Positions 13,096 to 18,988 of a stretch of 18,988 bases of DNA are shown here, in pieces. Source of the DNA: Ga0074130 sp035565355 (GTDB lineage Bacteria > Pseudomonadota > Gammaproteobacteria > Burkholderiales > Rhodocyclaceae); contig DATMSM010000108.1 in assembly GCA_035565355.1 (NCBI GenBank), forward strand, positions 1 through 18,988, read 5' to 3'. Both the position numbers and the translations under genes were made by a program. The notes beneath the pieces are model-generated. The model searched no databases. It saw only the letters and a list, made by a program, of their open reading frames with translations, and was not told where the DNA came from. Position 1 is the stretch's first letter, and each line of letters begins with the position of its first letter.

Positions 13096-15177
13096 TCAGT
13101 TAGGGCAGTTGAGTATTAGCAGGGAAATGTCGTCCGTCGGCGCACGATCAGCCAACTGCGCCTTCAACCCGGCCCGCACATGCGAGAGCAGATCGACATT
13201 CGTCGGGCGGGATTCGAGCAGAGCGGCAAAACGCTCAACGCCGAAAGCCTCGCCGGACAGCATGGGGCTTTCAAGCAGGCCATCGGAGCAGACCACAAAA
13301 CTGTCGCCCGCCTGCCAATGTACGCGGCTGAGGCTCAGTAATTCCGCATCGGTATCGACGATGCCCAGCGAAAGATGGTTGGAAATAAAGCGCTGCTTGA
13401 CGCGACCGTCGGTACCCAGCCAGAACAGCACGGGAATGCCGCCTACCCAAATATCAGCCTGCTGTGTTTGCGGATCCACGCACAACAAGGCGGCGGCAAC
13501 AAAGCGGCCGCGGGGCAGCGTCGCCACCAGTTGGCGATTGAGTTCTCCGATCAGGTGCGGCAGGTCCGGCGGCGCGACGGACTCAACCAGGCTGTAGAAC
13601 ATGCTGAGCACGGGCATCACGCTGATGGCAGGCGCCAGGCCATGACCGCAGCCGTCGGCGAGCATGGCGAACAGCTTGCCGTCAGCTGCGCGCGCAGCGG
13701 CGACGATATCGCCGCTGAAGTCCTGCGCCGGCAATACCCAGTGCTGGATGCACTTATCCGCCAGACCGGGGCGCGCCATCTGACGCTCGACGATCTCCTG
13801 CGTCAGGGCGTGTTCGCGTTCCAGATGCGTGCGATAGGCCTCGACACGACGTTGCAGCTCGACCATGCGGCATAGGGAGCGCAGCTTTGCGTCCAGCACG
13901 ATGAAATTGATGGGCTTGGACATGAAGTCGTCGCCCCCCGCCTCCAGCCCATCAATCAGGTTGTCGTTGCGATCGAGTGCGGAAATGAAGATCACCGGCA
14001 CCCAGCGCTCGCCTGACAGCTCGCGGATGCGGCGCGTGGCCTCGTAGCCGTTGATCTGCGGCATCATCACATCCATCAGGATCACGTCCGGGCGCTCGCG
14101 CACAAAAGTCGCCAGCGCCTCGTCGCCATTCGCCGCGCCGAGGAATTCATAGCCGAGCCGTTCGAGGAAGACCTTGAGAATCTGGCGATTGACGGCAGTA
14201 TCGTCGGCCACCATGACCTTGAGTCTGAGCCCGCCTGCGGTCGAGGCCGGGAAGTCCGGCAATGTCTGGTTCATGGCATTTTTCCTGGTGCCGAGATGCG
14301 TGGAAACGGTGGCAACCACAATATTGCCGCAACCCTGATATTCCAGACTCGTGAAGCACAGTGCGCGGGCAACAGCAATGCCGCGCCCGTTGGGATCGTA
14401 AGCGCGCTCGGGCGCAATGGCAAGATAGCGTTGCCAATCGAAGCCGCGGCCGCAGTCGCTGATGACAAAGGTCAGCGCATCCGCACCGCGCATCACCTCG
14501 ACACGCACCTTGCGTCCCGCCTGTTCCGGTGCGGCGATACGCCGCTCGATTTCGGTCTCCCAAGTGCCGCTCATGTGCAAGGCGGTTTTCTCCGCATAGC
14601 TGATGGCGAGATTGCCGTGCTCGATGGCGTTGATAAAGAGCTCGCCAAGGCCCATGCTGGCGAGCTCCGGCTCGGGACAGCGGCGGCCGAGGCGGCGCGC
14701 CAACTGCCGCGCTTCCTGCAATGTTGAGAACTCAAAAACGTTGCCGCCCGCATTGTCGTCATCCGGCTCGGCCCGGAACTCGAGCGGAAAAGCCAGCCGG
14801 CTCAATGCCGCGTTGACGATCGCCAGCCACATCTCACGCGCACTCGACTTGTTGAGATAGTAGTAAGCGCCTGCCTTAAGGCCATCGCTGACGGACTCGG
14901 TGCTGCCTGCTTCGGTCAGCATGACCACGGGCGTCTGGCGGAAACGTGCATCGGATTTGATGTGGCGCAGCAGTTGCATGCCATCCATACCCGGCATCGT
15001 GCGATCGAGCAGGATCAGATCGTAGGCCGTAGCCTCATGCTGCAAGTGCTGCCAGGCTGCTGCTGGGGAATCGCACAGATGCAACTGGAACGCAGAGCCG
15101 TCGAGGTGGGACGCCACACGCTGCAGGCTGGTCTGCTCGTCATCAACCACCAGGATATTCGCTGCGCGCCGCTCCAC
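13096..15177 (-). CDS. REC-HATPase-REC-PP2C (SpoIIE/RsbU-type) signalling protein
   Basis: This is a 693-residue cytoplasmic protein. The start is GTG at 15177, with AAGGGGGAG just upstream. Domain order: receiver 1 (about 7-125; Asp58 in LILLDRTMPG, Thr88, Lys110); an RsbW-like ATPase (about 150-295; N-box LGELFINAIEHGN, G-box DCGRGF and GRGIAVARAL); receiver 2 (about 318-435; Asp369 in VILMDVMMPQ, Ser399, Lys421); a coiled linker (about 437-465); and a SpoIIE/RsbU phosphatase (about 480-693; FSGDI, LADGCGHG, CSDGLLE, DDIS). Both receivers and the phosphatase keep their key residues. A Met at 302 marks the joint between two halves that often occur as separate proteins, so this looks like a gene fusion. 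Such parts act in partner-switch systems with an anti-sigma antagonist, but no STAS protein is seen here. Its place between cbiX and nasT suggests a link to nitrate signalling, which is inference. Confidence 0.92.
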   Translation of the reverse strand: MERRAANILVVDDEQTSLQRVASHLDGSAFQLHLCDSPAAAWQHLQHEATAYDLILLDRTMPGMDGMQLLRHIKSDARFRQTPVVMLTEAGSTESVSDGLKAGAYYYLNKSSAREMWLAIVNAALSRLAFPLEFRAEPDDDNAGGNVFEFSTLQEARQLARRLGRRCPEPELASMGLGELFINAIEHGNLAISYAEKTALHMSGTWETEIERRIAAPEQAGRKVRVEVMRGADALTFVISDCGRGFDWQRYLAIAPERAYDPNGRGIAVARALCFTSLEYQGCGNIVVATVSTHLGTRKNAMNQTLPDFPASTAGGLRLKVMVADDTAVNRQILKVFLERLGYEFLGAANGDEALATFVRERPDVILMDVMMPQINGYEATRRIRELSGERWVPVIFISALDRNDNLIDGLEAGGDDFMSKPINFIVLDAKLRSLCRMVELQRRVEAYRTHLEREHALTQEIVERQMARPGLADKCIQHWVLPAQDFSGDIVAAARAADGKLFAMLADGCGHGLAPAISVMPVLSMFYSLVESVAPPDLPHLIGELNRQLVATLPRGRFVAAALLCVDPQTQQADIWVGGIPVLFWLGTDGRVKQRFISNHLSLGIVDTDAELLSLSRVHWQAGDSFVVCSDGLLESPMLSGEAFGVERFAALLESRPTNVDLLSHVRAGLKAQLADRAPTDDISLLILNCPN

Positions 15178-15199
15178 TCACTCCCCCTTCTTGCCGCGC

Positions 15200-15577
15200 T
15201 CAACGCGCCAAACCGGCGCTGCGCAATGCATAGCCGGCCATGGCTGCCAGCATTTCAGGTGCCTCGCCCAGCGATGGTGCCATGCGGACTTGCAGATGGG
15301 GATACACCGCCATGGCCTCCGCCGCCAGACGCGGCAAGTCCTCGCGCACATGGGTGCCCGCAGCAATGAAAACCGGCACAACAACGACCTCGTCGGCCCC
15401 CGCCTCGGCCAGGCTGGCAATGGCGGCAGGCAGGCTGGGCTCCATCAGTTCAAGAAACCCCAGGCTCACCAGTGCATCCGGTTGCTGGCGCGCAATCTCC
15501 TTGCGCAAAGCCAGGAACGGCTCGGCCCAGGCCGGATTTCTCGACCCATGGCCGAACAAAACAATACCGCGCTTCAT
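15200..15577 (-). CDS. cbiX: Small CbiX/SirB-type sirohydrochlorin chelatase
   Basis: This is a 125-residue cytoplasmic chelatase of the short CbiX (CbiXS) type, which inserts Co2+ or Fe2+ into sirohydrochlorin. The start MKRGIVLFGHGSR at 15577 follows GGAGGGG; the longer in-frame extension upstream has no family similarity that I can see. Both catalytic histidines are present, His10 (GHGSR) and His76 (PVFIAAGTHVREDLP). In the setting of nirBD the probable product is siroheme, the NirB cofactor; a cobalamin role is the alternative. It is followed by the REC-PP2C gene after 22 bp and is likely its operon partner. Upstream, the gene is divergent from rplU; a weak minus-strand promoter may lie in the 149-bp gap. 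Confidence 0.9.
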   Translation of the reverse strand: MKRGIVLFGHGSRNPAWAEPFLALRKEIARQQPDALVSLGFLELMEPSLPAAIASLAEAGADEVVVVPVFIAAGTHVREDLPRLAAEAMAVYPHLQVRMAPSLGEAPEMLAAMAGYALRSAGLAR

Positions 15578-15657
15578 GACCCCTCCCCTGTGATTTCCGC
15601 CACAATACAGTGCTTTCGGGCTTACCGCGCAAGGCGCCGCCAAAGGCTGACAAGGTA

Positions 15658-15686
15658 TTGACATACATAAGAAAACCCCTTATTAT
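15658..15686 (+). promoter_or_regulatory. Sigma-70 promoter of rplU-rpmA
   Basis: TTGACA (15658-15663), a 17-bp spacer, then TATTAT (15681-15686). The -35 box is perfect and the -10 box has five of six bases. The start would be near 15693, giving a leader of about 34 nt before rplU. Confidence 0.88.
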
Positions 15687-15726
15687 CTCGGGCTCTTTGC
15701 AGTACCTTTCATTAACGGAGTTCCCT

Positions 15727-16038
15727 ATGTATGCGGTCATAAAAACCGGCGGCAAGCAGTATCGCGTCGCAGCCGGCCAAAAAATTAAGGTAGAACAGAT
15801 ACCTGCAGACGTGGGCGCGGAAATCACCCTGGACCAGGTTCTCATGGTCGGCGAGGGTGACTCGGTCAAGATTGGTGCCCCGCTGGTTGCGGGCGCTACC
15901 GTCACGGCCAAGGTCATCGCCCAAGGTCGTCACGACAAGGTCAAGATCTTCAAGATGCGCCGTCGCAAGCACTATCAGAAGCACCAAGGCCATCGCCAGA
16001 ATTACACCGAAATCGAAATCGGCGCCATCGCCGGTTAA
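15727..16038 (+). CDS. rplU: 50S ribosomal protein L21
   Basis: This is a structural protein of the large ribosomal subunit that binds 23S rRNA. From MYAVIKTGGKQYRV at 15727 (ACGGAG upstream) it has 103 residues, the usual length. Conserved segments are AVIKTGGKQYRVAAG, the KVKIFKMRRRKHYQKHQGHRQ basic stretch and the ending YTEIEIGAI. It begins the rplU-rpmA pair behind a strong sigma-70 promoter and is followed by rpmA after 15 bp. Confidence 0.99.
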   Translation: MYAVIKTGGKQYRVAAGQKIKVEQIPADVGAEITLDQVLMVGEGDSVKIGAPLVAGATVTAKVIAQGRHDKVKIFKMRRRKHYQKHQGHRQNYTEIEIGAIAG

Positions 16039-16053
16039 CAGGAGTCAAGCACC

Positions 16054-16317
16054 ATGGCACACAAAAAGGCAGGCGGCAGTTCGCGTAACGGCCGCGACTC
16101 AGAATCGAAGCGACTCGGCGTAAAGGCATTCGGCGGTCAACTGGTTCCGGCTGGAAGCATCATCGTTCGTCAGCGCGGCACCCGTTTCCACGCTGGTGAC
16201 GGCGTCGGCATGGGCGTGGATCACACCCTGTTCGCCAAGGTCGAAGGCACTGTTCAGTTCGTCGTCAAGGGCGCTGAGCAACGCAAGACCGTGATCATCG
16301 TTCCGGCCGCCGCTTAA
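16054..16317 (+). CDS. rpmA: 50S ribosomal protein L27
   Basis: This large-subunit protein's N-terminus reaches the peptidyl-transferase centre. It has 87 residues; MAHKKAGGSSRNGRDSESK is the classic start and GVKAFGGQLVPAGSIIVRQRGT the core signature. The AGGAG ribosome site lies in the 15-bp gap after rplU. There is no N-terminal extension of the Firmicutes type that needs cleavage. A strong terminator follows 19 bp downstream. Confidence 0.99.
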   Translation: MAHKKAGGSSRNGRDSESKRLGVKAFGGQLVPAGSIIVRQRGTRFHAGDGVGMGVDHTLFAKVEGTVQFVVKGAEQRKTVIIVPAAA

Positions 16318-16336
16318 TCCCGGCCCCGGTACCCTC

Positions 16337-16373
16337 AAAAGCCCTATCCTCGCGGGTAGGGCTTTTGTGTTTC
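16337..16373 (+). terminator. Terminator after rpmA
   Basis: AAAAGCCCTATCC (16337-16349) pairs with GGGTAGGGCTTTT (16354-16366) over 13 bp (one G-T) with a TCGC loop; TTTT-GTGTTT ends it. Only 35 bp remain before obgE, so obgE is probably fed by readthrough, or by a promoter inside this region that I could not identify. Confidence 0.88.
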
Positions 16374-16401
16374 TAGCCTCTGTAAGTACACACAAGACAC
16401 C

Positions 16402-17466
16402 ATGAAATTCTTCGACGAAGCGAAAATCGAAGTAGTCGCCGGCGACGGCGGCAACGGCGTGGCCACGTTTCGCCGCGAGAAGTTCATCCCCTTCGGCGGC
16501 CCGGACGGCGGCGATGGTGGGCGTGGCGGCAGCGTTTTCGCTGTGGCTGACCGCAATATCAATACCCTGATCGACTATCGCTATACCCGCCACTTCCGCG
16601 CCCAGCGCGGCCAGAATGGCCGTGGTTCCGATTGCTATGGCAAGGGCGGCGATGACCTGGAGCTGCGTGTTCCGGTCGGCACCGTCATTGCCGATGCCAA
16701 TACCGGCGTTATCATTGCCGACCTTGCCAGCGACGGCCAGCGCGAGCTAATCGCGCGTGGCGGCAAGGGCGGGCTGGGTAATCTGCACTTCAAGTCCAGC
16801 ACCAATCGCGCCCCGCGCCAATGTACGCCGGGCGAAGAGGGCGAGCACAAGGAACTCAAGCTCGAGCTCAAGGTGCTGGCCGACGTCGGTTTGCTCGGCC
16901 TGCCGAATGCCGGCAAGTCCACCTTCATCCGCGCCGTCTCGGCAGCGAAACCCAAGGTCGCCGACTACCCCTTCACCACGCTGCATCCCAATCTGGGCGT
17001 CGTGCGCGTGGACGACAACCGCAGCTTCGTGATCGCCGACATTCCCGGCCTGATCGAAGGCGCGGCCGAAGGCGCCGGCTTGGGCCATCGTTTTCTCAAG
17101 CACCTGCAGCGCACCGGCCTGCTGTTGCATCTGGTCGATATGGCGCCCTTCGATGAGAATGCAGATCCGATCCGCGATGCACATGCCATCGTCGAAGAAT
17201 TGCGCAAGTACGACGAGTCGCTCTACAACAAGCCGCGCTGGCTGGTTCTCAACAAGATCGACCTGGTCCCCGAAGACGAGCGCGCCGAGCGCATTGCCGC
17301 ACTCGTCAAGGGCTACGGCGCAGTAGACAAGTACTTTGTCATTGCCGGCATCAGCGGCGACGGTTGCAAGCCGCTCACCTATGCCATCATGGAACACCTC
17401 GAATCACTACCCCGTAATAACGACGATATTGAAGCGGATGTAGATGAGAACGCAGATCTCGAATAG
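16402..17466 (+). CDS. obgE: Obg family GTPase (CgtA/ObgE)
   Basis: This essential ribosome-associated GTPase acts in 50S assembly and the stress response; 354 residues. The Obg fold (1-160) shows its Gly-rich loops (FGGPDGGDGGRGGSV, GGKGGLGNLHF). The GTPase domain has G1 GLPNAGKST (166-174), G2 in DYPFTTLHPNLG, G3 DIPGLIEGA (213-221), G4 NKID (284-287) and G5 ISGDG. The acidic tail (about 340-354) is short, as in other proteobacteria. The start ATG at 16402 has only a weak ribosome site but begins the family-typical MKFFDEAKIEV. Its end overlaps proB by 23 bp. Confidence 0.98.
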   Translation: MKFFDEAKIEVVAGDGGNGVATFRREKFIPFGGPDGGDGGRGGSVFAVADRNINTLIDYRYTRHFRAQRGQNGRGSDCYGKGGDDLELRVPVGTVIADANTGVIIADLASDGQRELIARGGKGGLGNLHFKSSTNRAPRQCTPGEEGEHKELKLELKVLADVGLLGLPNAGKSTFIRAVSAAKPKVADYPFTTLHPNLGVVRVDDNRSFVIADIPGLIEGAAEGAGLGHRFLKHLQRTGLLLHLVDMAPFDENADPIRDAHAIVEELRKYDESLYNKPRWLVLNKIDLVPEDERAERIAALVKGYGAVDKYFVIAGISGDGCKPLTYAIMEHLESLPRNNDDIEADVDENADLE

Positions 17467-18559
17467 CCGCCGCCTGGTCATTAAGGTCGGCAGTGCGCTG
17501 GTTACCGACAACGGCGCCGGCCTTTCTCAGCAATTCATCACCGACCTGGCCGCCCAGATGGCGGCCCTGCGCGGACAGGGCAAGGAAGTCCTGCTCGTCA
17601 CTTCCGGCGCCATCGCCGCCGGCATGCAGCGCCTGGGCTGGAGCACTCGCCCCAGCGCCATGCATGAGCTGCAAGCCGCCGCCGCCGTCGGCCAGATGGG
17701 CTTGGCCACCGCCTACGAAGGCGCATTTGCCAAGCATGGCATCAACACCGCACAGATCCTTTTGACGCACGACGACCTCGCCGACCGCACCCGCTATCTG
17801 AATGCGCGCTCGACACTGCAAGGCTTACTTGAATTCAAGGTTATTCCGGTCATCAACGAGAATGACACTGTCGTCACCGATGAAATCAAGTTTGGCGACA
17901 ATGACACGCTCGGCGCCCTCGTCGCCAACTTGATCGAGGCCGATGCGCTGATCATCCTCACTGATCAGCAAGGCCTCTACAGCGCCGACCCGCGCAGCAC
18001 CCCCGACGCCGTCTTCATTCATGAAGGCGAAGCCGAAGACAGGCAGTATGAGTCCATGGCCGGTGGCGCCGGCACAGGCATCAGCAAGGGCGGCATGATC
18101 ACCAAGATCAAGGCTGCCCAGCGCGCAGCGCGCAGCGGCACTCACACGATCATTGCCAGCGGTCGCGAAACAGACATACTGCCGCGCCTGATCGAGGGTG
18201 AGCAGCTCGGCACCCTGCTCTACGCAACTTCGTCTCCGCTCGCTGCACGCAAGCAGTGGCTGGCCGATCATCTGCAATTGGCCGGTTCGGTCACGCTGGA
18301 TGACGGCGCAGTCAATGCACTGAATGCCGGCAAGAGCCTGCTTCCTGTTGGCATCAAGCAGGTTTCAGGAGACTTCGAGCGGGGTGCTGCGATTGCATGC
18401 CGCGACCTTCATGGTCGCGAAATCGCCCGCGGCCTGGCCAACTATTCATCGTCGGAGTCCCGGCGCATTGCGGGTCATGCCAGCAGCGAAATCGAAAGCC
18501 TGCTCGGCTATGTGGATGAGGATGTCCTGATTCACAGAGACAACTTAGTGCTGCTGTAA
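17444..18559 (+). CDS. proB: Glutamate 5-kinase ProB
   Basis: This cytoplasmic enzyme phosphorylates glutamate in the first step of proline synthesis. It has 371 residues: an amino-acid-kinase domain (about 8-265) followed by a PUA domain (about 280-365). Motifs are RRLVIKVGSALVT, LLVTSGAIAAGM, VIPVINENDTVVTDE and GGAGTGISKGGMITKI. The start MRTQISNSRR at 17444 lies within the obgE tail, an overlap of 23 bp that suggests translational coupling, since no clear ribosome site is seen. The order obgE-proB is common in beta- and gammaproteobacteria. A strong terminator follows 11 bp downstream. No proA is seen in the window. Confidence 0.98.
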   Translation: MRTQISNSRRLVIKVGSALVTDNGAGLSQQFITDLAAQMAALRGQGKEVLLVTSGAIAAGMQRLGWSTRPSAMHELQAAAAVGQMGLATAYEGAFAKHGINTAQILLTHDDLADRTRYLNARSTLQGLLEFKVIPVINENDTVVTDEIKFGDNDTLGALVANLIEADALIILTDQQGLYSADPRSTPDAVFIHEGEAEDRQYESMAGGAGTGISKGGMITKIKAAQRAARSGTHTIIASGRETDILPRLIEGEQLGTLLYATSSPLAARKQWLADHLQLAGSVTLDDGAVNALNAGKSLLPVGIKQVSGDFERGAAIACRDLHGREIARGLANYSSSESRRIAGHASSEIESLLGYVDEDVLIHRDNLVLL

Positions 18560-18570
18560 GCGCTACCCGC

Positions 18571-18610
18571 AAACAAAAAGGCCAACTCGAGGAGTTGGCC
18601 TTTTTGTTTT
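18571..18610 (+). terminator. Terminator after proB
   Basis: GGCCAACTC (18580-18588), loop GAG, GAGTTGGCC (18592-18600) is a perfect 9-bp stem, extended by AAACAAAAA/TTTTTGTTT to 18 bp. The T-tract follows on plus, and an equal T-tract lies on minus, so it can act in both directions. Confidence 0.95.
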
Positions 18611-18877
18611 CATACCTATTCAGAATAGCCACATGCGACAGCAATGGCGAGTCTTGCTTAGCGGCGTTGATACGTTCACGCTAAGCCGCCTCCGATTGTC
18701 GAAGAGGTGTAGCACGCGGACATACCCTGTTCTCAAAATCGCGTGACAAAACATCCTCGTCGCCTCAGGTCCTACTTTGCCAGGAGCGCTCCGATCAGCA
18801 GGCGCACCTGGATTCATTATCGCTGCGTCTGCGGTATGGGTATTGACTCGCAGCCTCGGCTACAGAGAGCGCAAAGT
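18611..18877. other. Intergenic spacer between proB and rrn terminators
   Basis: These 267 bp lie between two terminators and carry no gene that I can support. They contain a 13-nt palindrome CTATTC-A-GAATAG (18616-18628) and an 8-bp inverted repeat GCTTAGCG/CGCTAAGC (18656-18663, 18679-18686). No tRNA cloverleaf is recognised on either strand. The short minus-strand open frames here have no family features or ribosome sites. Confidence 0.6.
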
Positions 18878-18913
18878 AAAACACCCCACCGTCTTTCGAA
18901 GGTGGGGTGTTTT
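18878..18913 (-). terminator. Terminator of the rRNA operon
   Basis: AAAACACCCCACC and GGTGGGGTGTTTT form a perfect 13-bp stem (arms 18901-18913 and 18878-18890) around a 10-nt loop. It lies just after the 5S 3' end on minus and ends in TTTT. The A/T arms make it usable in both directions. Confidence 0.93.
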
Positions 18914-18921
18914 GGGATGGG

Positions 18922-18988
18922 GACTCTGGCGCTGACCTACTTTCTCACGGGCAATCCGCAATATCATCGGCGCGAAGGTGTTTCACGG
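18922..18988 (-). rRNA. rrf: 5S ribosomal RNA, 3' part (cut by window edge)
   Basis: On the minus strand the conserved segments CGCCGATGATA, GCGGATTGCCCGTGAG and GAAAGTAGGTCA are followed by GCGCCAGAG, the 3' strand of helix I. The 5' half lies beyond the window. The 3' end is set to about 18922 by analogy and may be off by a few bases. A terminator follows directly, so 5S is the last gene of an rrn operon that runs towards proB. Confidence 0.95.

Noticed and set aside
15578..15657. Minus-strand sigma-70 promoter for cbiX (TTGCGC-N17-TGTATT)
   Set aside because: Only 3/6 and 4/6 matches; too weak to annotate as a feature.
18354..18817. Short minus-strand open frames (96 and 65 residues) at the proB end and in the rrn spacer
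   Set aside because: No family features or ribosome sites; one overlaps proB and the terminator, the other spans spacer repeats.
18611..18877. tRNA gene next to the 5S rRNA
   Set aside because: No T-loop (GTTCRA) with matching acceptor and anticodon stems found on either strand.
1..18988. CRISPR array, insertion sequence or prophage
   Set aside because: No regularly spaced direct repeats, no transposase or phage proteins; the gene order is that of a stable chromosomal region.

Overview
The window is a GC-rich chromosomal segment of a Gram-negative proteobacterium, most likely a betaproteobacterium (Rhodocyclales/Nitrosomonadales type). The reasons are the rplU-rpmA-obgE-proB order, the 5S rRNA style, the sigma-54 promoters and the NasT/ANTAR-controlled nitrate assimilation genes. 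This placement is inference, since no database search was possible.

Layout. (1) 1-2213: the 3' part of a P-type cation ATPase, cut by the window edge. (2) 2227-5021, minus: nirBD, assimilatory NADH-nitrite reductase. (3) 5404-9070, plus: a NarK-type nitrate/nitrite transporter, a PP2C phosphatase/Ser-Thr kinase fusion and a small His-rich secreted protein. (4) 9071-12137, minus: an ABC nitrate importer, nrtA-nrtB-nrtD by position (binding protein, permease, ATPase). (5) 12437-15577, minus: a CbiX-type chelatase, a large REC-HATPase-REC-PP2C signalling protein and the antiterminator NasT. (6) 15727-18559, plus: the housekeeping genes rplU, rpmA, obgE and proB. (7) The window ends in the 3' end of a 5S rRNA on the minus strand, so an rrn operon points towards proB.

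How it works together. Nitrate and nitrite enter through NrtABD and NarK, and NirBD reduces nitrite to ammonium. CbiX probably supplies siroheme for NirB. Three perfect-looking sigma-54 promoters (TGGCAC-N5-TTGC) stand before nirBD, narK and nrtABD, which indicates nitrogen (NtrC-type) control. The nrtA leader carries, in order from its predicted transcription start, two hairpins with A1/G4 hexaloops (AAUGGC and AACGGC) and a strong intrinsic terminator whose 5' arm overlaps the second hairpin. This is the architecture of an ANTAR-protein antitermination switch, and the cognate protein NasT is encoded directly upstream. The usual partner nasS is not in the window. A multi-domain phosphatase/ATPase protein occupies the position beside nasT, and a second PP2C enzyme lies in the narK operon. 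No catalytic nitrate reductase gene is in the window.

Other structure: a 105-bp cloverleaf-like inverted repeat between narK and the kinase gene, a hairpin that encloses the nasT start codon, a 9-bp-stem hairpin between nrtB and nrtD, a 17-bp palindrome between the divergent sigma-54 promoters, and strong terminators after rpmA, proB and 5S.
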